Below are positions 43,482-52,608 of a stretch of DNA of 64,000 nt, piece by piece. The notes beneath the pieces were generated by a model. That model ran no database searches. It worked only from the letters and a program-made list of their open reading frames with translations, and was not told the origin of the DNA. The stretch comes from a virus: positions 52,918 to 116,917 of IMG/VR virus record IMGVR_UViG_3300028571_000830; one strand, 5' to 3'. The first letter of the stretch is position 1. The number at the start of each line of letters is the position of its first letter. The position numbers and the translations under genes are program-made.

Positions 43482-43751
43482 ATGAAAACAGTAATAACAG
43501 TAGAAGAGTTTATTATTTCAAAACTTGGAATAAATGGTGATTTAAAACTACATCAGGTAGCTTTACCATATCCTTCATGGTTAGAGTTGATAGAAGAATA
43601 TTCTATTTTAAAGTCTAAGTTCCATGTAGAGGCTGCATTAAAATCAGCAAGTGAAAATGCAGAAACTAAATGGGTTAAATATACTGAGAATGATTATGAA
43701 ATTGATAAAGAATCAATCTTAAATGCTTATCCACTTGATTTAATTAAATGA
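43482..43751 (+). CDS. Small protein, unknown function
   Basis: 89 aa starting MKTVITVEEFIISKL. Follows the repeat-module gene after one base. The pattern PSWLELIEEYS and ENDYEIDKESILNAYP is familiar from Bacteroidota phages but has no assigned role. Confidence 0.55.
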   Translation: MKTVITVEEFIISKLGINGDLKLHQVALPYPSWLELIEEYSILKSKFHVEAALKSASENAETKWVKYTENDYEIDKESILNAYPLDLIK

Positions 43752-43755
43752 AAAC

Positions 43756-43920
43756 ATGACAGCATTAGAACAACTAATTGAGAGACTAAAGGATTTAGAA
43801 ACTCATGAAATAAGCCTGAATGGAAAAATAGCTTATACAGTGGCTATTGCTGCTGCAGAGAGTCTTATAGATGAAGAACAAAGAATATTTAATCAAATTA
43901 GAAAAGAAAGGAAATTATGA
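43756..43920 (+). CDS. 54 aa helical protein before the helicase
   Basis: ATG 43756 to TGA 43918; starts MTALEQLIERLKDLE. Two amphipathic helices. Its stop overlaps the helicase ATG (ATGA), so they are coupled. Too short for the track of longer frames but with normal codon use. Function unknown. Confidence 0.6.
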   Translation: MTALEQLIERLKDLETHEISLNGKIAYTVAIAAAESLIDEEQRIFNQIRKERKL

Positions 43921-46065
43921 GTTTTGAGCATTTAAATGAAGAAGTGAATAAAGGTCTATCTGGAAGAAATAAAGGAATTCCTATGGGCTTTGATAGACTT
44001 AATCGTTATATAGGGATTAGGAAGAGTATGTATTTTCTTGTGGGTGGTCTCACTGGGTTAACAAAATAAATAATACAATTTACTTGTATATACCAAAACT
44101 AATTATTACCTTTATGTAAAATTAGTTAGTATGATTAAGATATATTGTTTATATGATCCAAATGAATGCAAAGTTAGATATGTTGGTAGAACCAGTAAAA
44201 AAGTTTTAGAACATAGATTAATTGAGCATATTTCAAAAGCTAAATATTTTGAAAAGTATTATGAAGGTAAAAGAATTCCACACAGAGTTAATTGGATTAA
44301 AAAAATTCTTTCTGAAGGAAGAGAACCTAAAATAAAATTACTAGCAAAGATAGAAGGTTGGTCTGAGTCTCATCAATTTGAAAGACAATTGATTAAAAAA
44401 TGGAAAGATGTTAGAAATTTAGTAAATCTAGAAGATCGTGGAGAAGGAAATAAAAATAGAATTGTTACATCTGAAGATAAAACAAAGATAAGTAACTCTT
44501 TAAAAGAATATTACAAAACTAATAAAAATGCAAAAAGCAAGACAGTTTATGTATATAATCTTAATGGAGAATATTTAAAATCTTTTGAATCTGGAATAAA
44601 ATGTAGCAAATTTTATAAAATTCCTCAAACTAAAGTTGCAAGGAATTGTAACAAATATATTCTTAAATATAAAGATTGGATATTTTCATACATTAAGTAT
44701 GAAAGTTTACAACCTTATGTAAAACAAAAAAGAATACAAGATCTTCCAAGATTAAATAGAAGAAAACATTATAAAGTTGAAAACTTATTAACAAATAAAA
44801 TTCATATGTTAAAAGGTCTTCAAGAGATTCAAGATTTAATTGGAATAAATAAGGGTAATATATCAAAATTTATAAAATTATATGGGGGCATATACAAGAA
44901 GATGTATAAAATATCTGGCCCAGAATAAATTGGATGAATTGCTGGAACCCCTCCTTAAAATGGGCAATCAGCAGCCAAGTTAACCAGGGATGGTTAAAAG
45001 GTTCAACGACTAATAGCATACCACTAGAACAGTGATGAAGCTAACACGAGCGTCCAACACACTTAGGTGTGATGATATAGTCTGAACTTATACAATGGAA
45101 AAGTATGAGAAGTAAAGGATAAAGAGCCTTTACGATAACATTACGCAGGTAAAACTTCATTCATTGATGATGCATTTGTTCTTAATCCCTATGATTGGTT
45201 TATTTCAAATCAAAATACTAATGGTGTAAAGCTAAAGATTATATATAGGTCTATGGAAAGAAGTAGAACTTATAAAATGGCTAAGTGGGTTAGTAGAAAG
45301 ATATTTATAGACTATGGTATAATTATATCTATAAACAAACTATTGGGCTGGACAGATAAAATGACTAAAGATGAGCATGACTTGTTTCTATTACAAAGAG
45401 AATATGTAGAACAAATGAGTGATGTAATTACAATCATTGATGGTCCAGAGAATCCAGTGGGTATAGCAAAAGATTTAAAGACTTATGCTTTACAACATGG
45501 TAAAATTGAACAGTTAGATGAGTATAATAAGATATACATACCAGAAGATTCTAACACAGTGACAATTGTTGTTATAGATCACATAGGACTACTTAAAACT
45601 ACAAAGGACTTATCCACTAAGAAACAAGTGATTGATAAGATGTCTGATGAGTTAAGATATGCTAGAGATTTTTTTGGATACACTCCTGTTGTAGTGAGTC
45701 AGTTTAACAGAGACATTAGTAATCCTATTAGGATTAAGAATGGTGATGTTGAGCCTCAATTAGATGATTTTAAAGATTCATCCACTACACAAGAAGATGC
45801 TGATGTTGTTCTTGCTCTATTTGATCCTATGAGATATAAAGTGGATGATCCTTCTGGATATAAACTTGAGAAACTAAAGGATGAATATGGAGCTAAGTAT
45901 TTTAGATCATTAAGAATAATCAAGAATAGTTATGGAGAAGACGACATAAGAATAGGACTTGGCTTCTTAGGTCAAGTGGGTATGTTTAAAGAATTAAATA
46001 GAATGAAAGATATGACTGAATCAGATTATGAATCAGTAGTTAACAAAAGTTGGTTTTTATCATAA
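43917..46065 (+). CDS. dnaB: DnaB-type replicative helicase, split by a group I intron
   Basis: Exon 1 is 43917-44058 and exon 2 is 45146-46065, giving 353 aa when joined. The junction restores the Walker A loop GGLTGSGKTS, with Ser48 formed from bases of both exons. Walker B is VVIDHIG; VVVSQFNRD fits the sensor-like motif of DnaB/RecA helicases (H4 glutamine). Only the C-terminal ATPase domain is present; the DnaB N-terminal domain is missing. It unwinds DNA at the fork and works with the DnaG-like primase. Without splicing the protein ends six bases into the intron. Confidence 0.85.
44059..45145 (+). mobile_element. Group I intron in the helicase gene
   Basis: Begins after a T (GGGT at 44058) and ends in G (45145), as group I introns do. 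Conserved core pieces are visible: GGGCAATCAGCAGCC (P/Q), GGTTCAACGACTA (R) and GATGATATAGTC (S), between 44960 and 45090. A GIY-YIG endonuclease gene fills the 5' half. Boundaries were set by restoring the Walker A codons. It needs RNA splicing to give an active helicase. Confidence 0.85.
44131..44928 (+). CDS. GIY-YIG homing endonuclease in the helicase intron
   Basis: 265 aa. N-terminal module IYCLYDPNECKVRYVGRT (residues 3-20) matches the GIY-YIG pattern (IY...YVG) with the following Arg, and a Glu in the ERQLIKKW helix (around residue 88). C-terminal half is basic with NUMOD-like DNA-binding repeats (VYVYNLNGEYLKSFESG). It cuts intron-less alleles, so the intron can spread. Confidence 0.85.
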   Translation: MIKIYCLYDPNECKVRYVGRTSKKVLEHRLIEHISKAKYFEKYYEGKRIPHRVNWIKKILSEGREPKIKLLAKIEGWSESHQFERQLIKKWKDVRNLVNLEDRGEGNKNRIVTSEDKTKISNSLKEYYKTNKNAKSKTVYVYNLNGEYLKSFESGIKCSKFYKIPQTKVARNCNKYILKYKDWIFSYIKYESLQPYVKQKRIQDLPRLNRRKHYKVENLLTNKIHMLKGLQEIQDLIGINKGNISKFIKLYGGIYKKMYKISGPE

Positions 46066-46076
46066 ATTAAAATAAA

Positions 46077-46406
46077 ATGAATCACGCAGAAACAATAGAA
46101 AATGATAAGGGAGATATTAAGTTAGTTAGACTAGTATATAGTGATCACAATTCAGAAGCATGGATAGAATTTAATAGTTTAAAAGATCAGGACTACCCAA
46201 ACCAAGATATAATTTGGGATAATGACAATTTTATATTTGGTAAATTCTATAAATTCTTGATTAGATACAAGTGTAATAAGTTGAAAGATAAGGATGAAAA
46301 GAAATATAAAGAGGTTTTGTCAATATTAAATCAAGATGTTGTTTCTGAATTAATAGATATGTTAGAATTTGCATTAGAAAAAAAGTGGTATGAGTTTAAG
46401 GAATAA
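46077..46406 (+). CDS. Replication-operon protein, unknown
   Basis: 109 aa, acidic, starting MNHAETIENDKGDIK. Ends 17 bases inside the SF2 helicase gene. No motif recognised. Confidence 0.6.
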   Translation: MNHAETIENDKGDIKLVRLVYSDHNSEAWIEFNSLKDQDYPNQDIIWDNDNFIFGKFYKFLIRYKCNKLKDKDEKKYKEVLSILNQDVVSELIDMLEFALEKKWYEFKE

Positions 46407-47463
46407 AAGACAAGAAGAATTTGCAAACATCTGGCTGGAATCAGATAGGTTTGGTATATTGAATCTCTGTCCAAGATTTGGAAAGATATATACAACAATC
46501 AACATCCTTGAGAAGCTAGACAAGAATATAAATATCCTAATAGCCTATCCAGATATAAAGATAAAAGAATCCTGGGAAGCAGACTTTAAGACTAGAAAGT
46601 ATAAAAATGATAACATTGTTTATACAACACATCTATCTATAAAGAAACATGTTCAGTCTTTTTTTGATTTAGTTATATTAGATGAGATACATTTACTTTC
46701 TGAGGCACAAATAGAAGCTGTTAGAGAGCTCACCTGTACGAAGGTGTTAGGTCTCACTGGTACTTTATCTAGCTGGACAGAAACAACATTGCTAGAGGAG
46801 CTAGAATTGCCTGTAATAGCAATCTATCCAATAGAACAAGCTATTGCTGAAGGAGTGATTGTAGATTATGAAATATCAGTGATTAAAGTGCCCTTAGACA
46901 ATGTTACACAAATACAATACAAAACAAAACTTAAGACTGAAAAGCAACAGTTTGATAGCTATGGATACATTATCAATAAGATGCAATCTAGTGGACAAGA
47001 TACAATGTTTCTTCGTCTATCTAGAATGCGAATCATCCAAAATAGTTTAGCCAAATTAAAAGCTACTAAAAAGATTTTGTCAGAGAATTCAACTGATAGG
47101 ATATTAGTCTTTTGTGGATTGACCAAAATAGCAGATGCTTTAGGAATTCCTTCCTATCATAGTAAGTCTAGTGAAAAAGATATATTTCAAGACTTCGCTG
47201 AGGGTAAAGGTAATCATTTAGCTGTTGTAAAGATTGGTAACACTGGAGTGACATACACTCCTTTAAATAAAGTGATCATTAACTATTTCGATAGTAATGC
47301 AGAAAATCTTGCTCAAAGAATAAATAGATGTATGGCAATGGAGTATAACACTCCTGATAAGAAAGCCCACATATACATCATTAGTTCTAATGAGGAAGTT
47401 GAGTTAAAGTGGCTCAATAAAGCACTTGAGTTCTTTGATAAAAGTAAAATTAAATACTTATAG
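46390..47463 (+). CDS. SF2 helicase with altered Walker A
   Basis: 357 aa. Motif I reads CPRFGKIYTT (about 27-36): the Lys is kept but the Thr/Ser that normally follows (GKT/S) is Ile. Walker B is LDEIH (about 94-98), motif III LTGT, motif VI QRINRCM. The short 357 aa length is that of a minimal two-domain SF2 enzyme, as in the SNF2-like helicases of crAss-like phages. It may act in replication restart, recombination or DNA remodelling; ATPase activity is uncertain because of the Ile. Confidence 0.8.
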   Translation: MSLRNKRQEEFANIWLESDRFGILNLCPRFGKIYTTINILEKLDKNINILIAYPDIKIKESWEADFKTRKYKNDNIVYTTHLSIKKHVQSFFDLVILDEIHLLSEAQIEAVRELTCTKVLGLTGTLSSWTETTLLEELELPVIAIYPIEQAIAEGVIVDYEISVIKVPLDNVTQIQYKTKLKTEKQQFDSYGYIINKMQSSGQDTMFLRLSRMRIIQNSLAKLKATKKILSENSTDRILVFCGLTKIADALGIPSYHSKSSEKDIFQDFAEGKGNHLAVVKIGNTGVTYTPLNKVIINYFDSNAENLAQRINRCMAMEYNTPDKKAHIYIISSNEEVELKWLNKALEFFDKSKIKYL

Positions 47464-47474
47464 AATGCGAATAA

Positions 47475-47496
47475 ATACGTATATTTACGTATAAAT
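47475..47496 (+). promoter_or_regulatory. Paired TACGTA operator-like site
   Basis: TACGTATA occurs at 47476-47483 and 47486-47493, a 10-base period, each containing the palindrome TACGTA. It lies in the 61-base gap between the SF2 helicase and the P-loop ATPase genes, where a regulator or promoter would be expected. Confidence 0.45.
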
Positions 47497-47524
47497 AACT
47501 AAATAATAAACTAAAAATCAAACA

Positions 47525-48196
47525 ATGAGTTCAAAACTAATTGGTATCGTAGGATCTACAGGTACAGGAAAAAGTACAGCAATCAAACATTTAAATCCAG
47601 AAGAAACTTACATCATTAATGTAGCAAAAAAGGAACTTCCATTTAAAGGATCTGATAAGCTTTACAACAAAGACAAGAAGAATTACAAAGAAGTGGATGA
47701 TGCGAATGAAATATCTCGTCTATTGATGACTATTTCAGACAAAGCTCTACACATTAAAAACATTATTATTGAAGACAGTAATTACATCATGGGTTTTACA
47801 ATGGTGGACAAAGCTACTGAAGTGGGTTATACTAAGTTTAGTATAATGGCTAAAGACATGGTTGAATTGTTTAAAACAGGTAGAAAACTAAGAGATGATA
47901 TTGTTGTATTTTATTTAACACATCCAGAAACCATTGAAGATGGTGGAGAAATCATTGGATACAAAATTAAAACTGCTGGTAAGTTGATTGATAACCAAGT
48001 GTTATTAGAAGGACTTCTTACAGTTTGTTTGTATACACATGTAGAAGAAAAGAAGGATGGTACAGTTGAGTACAACTTTATAACTAATAGGTTTAGAAAG
48101 TTTCCAGCAAAAAGTCCAGATGGAATGTTTACAGAATTAAAAATACCAAACAACTTGCAATTAGTTGTGGATAAAGTGAATGAATATTATAAATAA
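47525..48196 (+). CDS. RecA-like P-loop ATPase (Sak4-type)
   Basis: 223 aa. Walker A GSTGTGKST (residues 10-18), Walker B-like IIIEDSNYI, and a later sensor region. Size, absence of other domains and its place next to an SSB-like gene fit the Sak4 single-strand annealing ATPases found in many phages. It would load or anneal single-stranded DNA during recombination, together with the PD-(D/E)XK nuclease. Family call is moderate; P-loop is firm. Confidence 0.75.
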   Translation: MSSKLIGIVGSTGTGKSTAIKHLNPEETYIINVAKKELPFKGSDKLYNKDKKNYKEVDDANEISRLLMTISDKALHIKNIIIEDSNYIMGFTMVDKATEVGYTKFSIMAKDMVELFKTGRKLRDDIVVFYLTHPETIEDGGEIIGYKIKTAGKLIDNQVLLEGLLTVCLYTHVEEKKDGTVEYNFITNRFRKFPAKSPDGMFTELKIPNNLQLVVDKVNEYYK

Positions 48197-48220
48197 ATTA
48201 AACTAAATAAATAATAAATT

Positions 48221-49090
48221 ATGAGTACAATTGGAGGAAAAAAACGAGAAAGCAATGCTTTACCAGATTTCGCAAAAAAAGTTGGATTATTTGAGGCTAA
48301 CGTAATAGCTGTAAATCCTGATATGGAAGAATACAAAGACATATTAGGCATTGAACTTAAAGAAGATAGTAAAGCACTAGAATATTTAGGAAAAACTGAA
48401 GAAGGAAATACCAAATTACGAATAGATATTTGGTTAGAAGAAGTGAAGAACAATGAAAAGTTCAAAGTGACATTCTTTTTAGAAGATAAAGAGAAAGAAA
48501 ATAAGGATGGATCTAAGAATCAGTATATAAATGCTGTTGGTGTTTGTTCTTGGGCTTCTGATCCTAATGATTTACCAGAATGGTTTGCTAAACGTGACTA
48601 TCGTGTAGCTTATGTTGGTGAAGAAGATTTATATAATTTCATGCGTACATGGTTAAGTAATCTTGACTATCGTGATGCAGAAACTATATTAGAGATTGAC
48701 TGGAAGAAGTTGATGAAAGGTAATGTTAAAGACATCAAGTCTCAAATTGATGGAGAATGGTGTAGTACAATTGGTGCTCTTGCTACGATTAAGATTGTTG
48801 TTAAAGATGATGAAACTAAGGAGTATCAAGGTGTGTATAACAAATTGTTCCTACCACCATACAGCATCAAGCAATTTAGACTTGTAGACTATAGTAAAAC
48901 TGACACCTTGAATAAATTAAGAACTAAAAAACCAAAAGACTTAAAAGCTCATGAGAAGTTTGTTGTGAGTGTTACAGGTGAATATGGTTGTAAGGATTAT
49001 TTTATACTAAAAGATCTAAAGGATTATGATCCTGATGATAATTTGGTAGCATCTGATAAAGTGATTAGTGAAGATGATGCTGACTTTTAA
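48221..49090 (+). CDS. ssb: Single-stranded DNA-binding protein
   Basis: 289 aa. A beta-rich core with aromatic residues is followed by an acidic C-terminal tail ending SEDDADF, reminiscent of the acidic, Phe-ended tip by which SSBs recruit partners. It lies between the RecA-like ATPase and the primase and ends at a terminator, matching the SSB position in crAss-like phages. No fold-specific motif exists for such SSBs, so this rests on tail, size and context. Confidence 0.65.
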   Translation: MSTIGGKKRESNALPDFAKKVGLFEANVIAVNPDMEEYKDILGIELKEDSKALEYLGKTEEGNTKLRIDIWLEEVKNNEKFKVTFFLEDKEKENKDGSKNQYINAVGVCSWASDPNDLPEWFAKRDYRVAYVGEEDLYNFMRTWLSNLDYRDAETILEIDWKKLMKGNVKDIKSQIDGEWCSTIGALATIKIVVKDDETKEYQGVYNKLFLPPYSIKQFRLVDYSKTDTLNKLRTKKPKDLKAHEKFVVSVTGEYGCKDYFILKDLKDYDPDDNLVASDKVISEDDADF

Positions 49091-49109
49091 TTAAACCAGT
49101 TATAAAAGA

Positions 49110-49138
49110 GCCCTCACTAGAAATAGTGGGGGTTTTTT
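49110..49138 (+). terminator. Rho-independent terminator after the SSB gene
   Basis: CCCTCACT pairs with AGTGGGGG around AGAAAT, followed by six T. Confidence 0.85.
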
Positions 49139-49152
49139 ATTAAAATTAAATC

Positions 49153-50160
49153 ATGATACAAGGTGTTAGAAAAGCAAAAGAGATAACCATAAATGAAGTG
49201 TTATCAAAAATTAGTGAGTATGATATATTCATGTTTTATATGCCTAATAAAAATTGGAAGATTAACGAAGTTACTTATTCACCATTTAGAGAAGAACGCA
49301 ACCCATCGTTTATGATTGGTACAAAGAATGGATATTTATCATTCATTGACTTTGGAGACACTAGTAGAAGAGGAGGATGTTTTGATTTTGTACAGATGTT
49401 GTATTCACTTAGTTCTCTAAGAGATGTCCTACTTCTTATAGATAGAGACTTTGGGTTATGTATATCTGGAAAGACCAATGTAGGGAAGTATAAAAGAATA
49501 GTGAGTGATTATAAGCAACCTGAAGAACTTGGTAAGAGATATTCTCTAATACAAGTGGTCACCAGGAAATTCACCAATGAAGAATTAGCCTATTGGAATC
49601 AATATCATCAAGATGTAGATGACCTAAGAGTTAATAACATTTATTCCATCAAGAAAGTGTATCTAAACAAACAACTGTTTACATTAAAGGATACAGAATT
49701 GAGGTTTGGTTATTTCTATGATGGACATTGGAAGATATATAGGCCATTTGGAGATAAGAAATCTAAATGGGTTCCAAACAATGTTCCTATTACAGCTATG
49801 GATGGATTAGATGATATAAAGAATTGTGGTGTAGCCATAATTAATAAATCTAAGAAAGACTATATGGTAATGAAGAAAGTGTTTCCTACATGCTGTGCTG
49901 TACAAAATGAAGGAATGGGTTGTTTCTCTACAGAGAATGTAGATTATATCAAGAAGAACTCATTCTTACAAGTGTTATCATTTGATAGTGATGTTACAGG
50001 AGTGACTAATAGTCAACAAATTACTAAGGTGTTTGATTTTGATTATTGTAATGTACCTAAAGAATATCTAGCTGAAGGAATAAAGGATTGGTCTGATCTT
50101 GGTAAAACTTATGGACTAAAAGTGATTGAAGATTATTTAAAACTAAAAAAATTATTATGA
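49153..50160 (+). CDS. DnaG-type primase
   Basis: 335 aa. Residues 37-85 (SPFREERNPSF, then DFGDTSRRGGCFDFVQ) correspond to the zinc-binding CHC2 domain, but the usual Cys ligands are nearly all lost. A Toprim-like core follows: AIINKSKKDYMV, QNEGMGCFS and VLSFDSDVTG, with the acidic residues DSD. The helicase-binding domain is absent. It makes RNA primers for the family B polymerase. Confidence 0.75.
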   Translation: MIQGVRKAKEITINEVLSKISEYDIFMFYMPNKNWKINEVTYSPFREERNPSFMIGTKNGYLSFIDFGDTSRRGGCFDFVQMLYSLSSLRDVLLLIDRDFGLCISGKTNVGKYKRIVSDYKQPEELGKRYSLIQVVTRKFTNEELAYWNQYHQDVDDLRVNNIYSIKKVYLNKQLFTLKDTELRFGYFYDGHWKIYRPFGDKKSKWVPNNVPITAMDGLDDIKNCGVAIINKSKKDYMVMKKVFPTCCAVQNEGMGCFSTENVDYIKKNSFLQVLSFDSDVTGVTNSQQITKVFDFDYCNVPKEYLAEGIKDWSDLGKTYGLKVIEDYLKLKKLL

Positions 50161-50315
50161 CAATTAAAGATTTAGTTGTAGAAATACAAATGAATACTGA
50201 ATGGCTAGAAACCACAGAAGGAGATGAAGTGGAATGCATCAGTATAGAAAACTTAGAAGGAATACTTAATAGAATATTTAACCAAAAATTAAACTTAACA
50301 CAAGATGGAAACTAA
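50157..50315 (+). CDS. 52 aa small protein
   Basis: ATG 50157 to TAA 50313; starts MTIKDLVVEIQMNTE, helical and acidic. Overlaps both the primase stop (4 bases) and the next start (11 bases), so it is translated in a coupled series. Function unknown. Confidence 0.55.
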   Translation: MTIKDLVVEIQMNTEWLETTEGDEVECISIENLEGILNRIFNQKLNLTQDGN

Positions 50316-51084
50316 AACTTATAATACAACAAAAGAGTTATTAATTAGTACACCTATTCCACAACAGACTCGCACTTATAAACCAGTGAGTCACAATCAA
50401 CTGATTGATCTTACATTGAATAGTATACACCAAGCAGGATTTAATCTAGATAAAGAATCTTATTCAGCTTCTTCTAATGGTGAAATTGCCAATGGTAAGT
50501 TTACAATAAGTAATGTGTATGATAAAGAAATGCAATTACAAATAGGCTGGCAGAATAGTTACAATAAACAATTAACATTAAAGTTTGCTATTGGAACTAA
50601 AATATTCATTTGTCAAAATGGTTGTGTATCTGGTGATCATGGTACATTCAAAAAGAAGCATGTTGGTGAAATACAAACATTTACACCTCAAGCTATAACA
50701 GAATATATTAAAGCTTCTGGTGAAATATTCCAAAGAATGCAAAAACAACGTGATAACATGAAGCAAATTGAATTAACCAAACGTAAACAAGCTGAACTTG
50801 TTGGTAGGATGTTAATAGAAGAAGAGTTTATTGAGAGCACTCAGTTAAATATTATTGAGAAAGAGTTGAAAAGACCATCTCATGATTATGGTGCACAAAA
50901 TAGTATGTGGGAATTATACAATTACACCACTTATGCTATGAAAGAAGTGCATCCTAGATTATGGATGGATAATCACATTAGTGCTCATTCATTCTTTGTT
51001 AATGAATTAGGAGAATTAGTAGAACCATTAAATATCAAAAGAGATTTTATCAACTCACCACATTTACAATTAGCAATATTTTAA
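50305..51084 (+). CDS. DUF932-like phage protein
   Basis: 259 aa. The segment YNKQLTLKFAIGTKIFICQNGCVSGD matches the DUF932 pattern (a family common in phages and plasmids near replication genes, function unknown). C-terminal helical domain with WELYNYTTYAMKE. Expected to be cytoplasmic and expressed early; it may act in DNA replication or anti-restriction, which remains unproven. Confidence 0.65.
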   Translation: METKTYNTTKELLISTPIPQQTRTYKPVSHNQLIDLTLNSIHQAGFNLDKESYSASSNGEIANGKFTISNVYDKEMQLQIGWQNSYNKQLTLKFAIGTKIFICQNGCVSGDHGTFKKKHVGEIQTFTPQAITEYIKASGEIFQRMQKQRDNMKQIELTKRKQAELVGRMLIEEEFIESTQLNIIEKELKRPSHDYGAQNSMWELYNYTTYAMKEVHPRLWMDNHISAHSFFVNELGELVEPLNIKRDFINSPHLQLAIF

Positions 51085-51086
51085 TT

Positions 51087-51806
51087 ATGAACTTTGAAAA
51101 ATTTAAAAAATGTTTTCACGAAAGTTGGCATGATAAAATAAGACCATTTATTGAGAGTGAAGAATGTGATGGCATCTATAAGTTTTTAAAGCATGAAAGT
51201 GGGAGGGGTAAGAAAATTGCCCCTCTTTCAGATAATGTTTATAGATGTTTCTTAGAAACTCCTTTAGACACTCTTAAAGTGGTTATGCTAGGTATGTGTC
51301 CCTATCACACGCTAAGAAACGATAGTCCTGTAGCAGATGGACTACTTATGGGATGTTCCACCACTGGTTATGCACAACCCTCTTTACAGAAGTTTTATGA
51401 TGCTATAGAAGTGGATGTATATGGAGGAATATCATTAGAAGGATTTAAGAATCCAGATGTGACATTCTTAGCTAATCAGGGAGTGTTAATGCTTAATGCT
51501 GCTCTCACTACAGAGATAAATAAAGCTGGTAGTCATTCTGCTTTATGGCATCCATTCACAAAATATGTGTTTGAAAACATATTAAGCATTGAGAATGTTC
51601 CTACAATATTTCTTGGTAAAGATGCTAGTGCATTTGTAAAATATACAGCTCCTCTATCTTGGAACTTTGTATTGAGTCATCCTGCTAGTGCAGCTTATAA
51701 GAATACAGAATGGGATACAGAAGGTGTATTTACAAAGGTGAATACATTATTAAAAGATTATAACAAAACAACAATAGAATGGCTTGATTTTGAGCCTCCA
51801 TTTTAA
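51087..51806 (+). CDS. Uracil-DNA glycosylase-like protein with altered active site
   Basis: 239 aa. Family 1 UDG motifs are recognisable: GMCPYH (69-74) for GQDPYH, LNAALTT (136-142) for LNxxLTV, and SHPASA (197-202) for the HPSP loop. The catalytic Asp of GQDPYH is replaced by Cys, and Gln by Met. The His of the second loop is kept. Crassvirales normally encode a UDG near the primase. With a missing catalytic Asp it may be weak, have another specificity, or serve as a DNA-binding processivity-type subunit, as D4 does in poxviruses. Confidence 0.8.
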   Translation: MNFEKFKKCFHESWHDKIRPFIESEECDGIYKFLKHESGRGKKIAPLSDNVYRCFLETPLDTLKVVMLGMCPYHTLRNDSPVADGLLMGCSTTGYAQPSLQKFYDAIEVDVYGGISLEGFKNPDVTFLANQGVLMLNAALTTEINKAGSHSALWHPFTKYVFENILSIENVPTIFLGKDASAFVKYTAPLSWNFVLSHPASAAYKNTEWDTEGVFTKVNTLLKDYNKTTIEWLDFEPPF

Positions 51807-51818
51807 ACAATTACAATT

Positions 51819-52007
51819 ATGCAAACAATAGAACAATTACAAAAATATGTCCAGGAGAAGATTAAATTACATCCTGAATTAAAATCAGAAATTATAAGTG
51901 TGTTTCAATTATGTCTAGATGAGATTGAAGAAGGTGGGAGTAGGCAGCATGAGATAGATTTATGTATCACTGATATTGAACAAACAATTAATGAATCATT
52001 AGAATAA
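51819..52007 (+). CDS. Small protein, unknown function
   Basis: 62 aa, acidic, helical, starting MQTIEQLQKYVQEKI. In line with the UDG-like gene and two paralogous small genes. No motif. Confidence 0.55.
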   Translation: MQTIEQLQKYVQEKIKLHPELKSEIISVFQLCLDEIEEGGSRQHEIDLCITDIEQTINESLE

Positions 52008-52015
52008 AAGATATT

Positions 52016-52330
52016 ATGAAAATAGTAGAAATACAAGAATTAGAGGTGGGAGATGAGGTGGTCATCTCTTGCCAGAGTTATTTTAAGTATTTGAGAATAC
52101 TTAGAAAGCCAACAGTTAGTAAAAAAACACATTGGAAGACAGGGGTTCCTATTTATAAATCTGTAAAATGTTCAACACTAAGAATCTCCACTCCTAGACA
52201 GTATACAGATTATCATGGAAATGTAGTAACTTATAATAAGCACACATGGGGATGGGGACCAGACAATCACAACTACAATCAATATGTGGATTTAGAATAC
52301 AGACAAGTAATATTAGTGGAAAAACAATGA
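52016..52330 (+). CDS. Small beta-rich protein, paralogue 1
   Basis: 104 aa. Segment LEVGDEVVISCQSYFKYLRI and YKSVKCSTLRI is repeated in the next gene (LQVGDEVIVTGLRYFKIL, YKSVKCLDMQL). The two are tandem paralogues. The DEVV pattern suggests an SH3-like or OB-like barrel; function unknown. Confidence 0.6.
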   Translation: MKIVEIQELEVGDEVVISCQSYFKYLRILRKPTVSKKTHWKTGVPIYKSVKCSTLRISTPRQYTDYHGNVVTYNKHTWGWGPDNHNYNQYVDLEYRQVILVEKQ

Positions 52331-52596
52331 TTAATATGGAACAAAATAGATCAATTAAAGTGGAACATCTTCAAGTTGGAGATGAAGTTATTGTAACAGG
52401 ACTAAGATATTTTAAAATATTAAGAGCTCCTACACTCAGAACAACTCCAACACGAATATATGGATGTACTGGGTATAAAAGTGTTAAATGCTTAGATATG
52501 CAATTAAGTAAATTTGGAATAGGTGAAGATAGAGAAGTGTATTATGATTTTAACTATTCTAATATATGGTTAGTAAAAAGAGAAAATAACAATTAA
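52327..52596 (+). CDS. Small beta-rich protein, paralogue 2
   Basis: 89 aa from ATG 52327, which overlaps the preceding stop as ATGA; a longer frame from 52246 would lie inside the upstream gene and is rejected. Shares the GDEV and YKSVKC blocks with the gene before. Function unknown. Confidence 0.6.
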   Translation: MINMEQNRSIKVEHLQVGDEVIVTGLRYFKILRAPTLRTTPTRIYGCTGYKSVKCLDMQLSKFGIGEDREVYYDFNYSNIWLVKRENNN

Positions 52597-52608
52597 AACT
52601 TAGAAATT

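Noticed and set aside
44059-45145. A helicase pseudogene split by a stop
   Set aside because: Group I intron core and exact Walker A restoration indicate splicing, not decay.
52246-52326. Longer start for the 89 aa protein
   Set aside because: It lies wholly within the upstream paralogue; ATG 52327 gives the common ATGA overlap.
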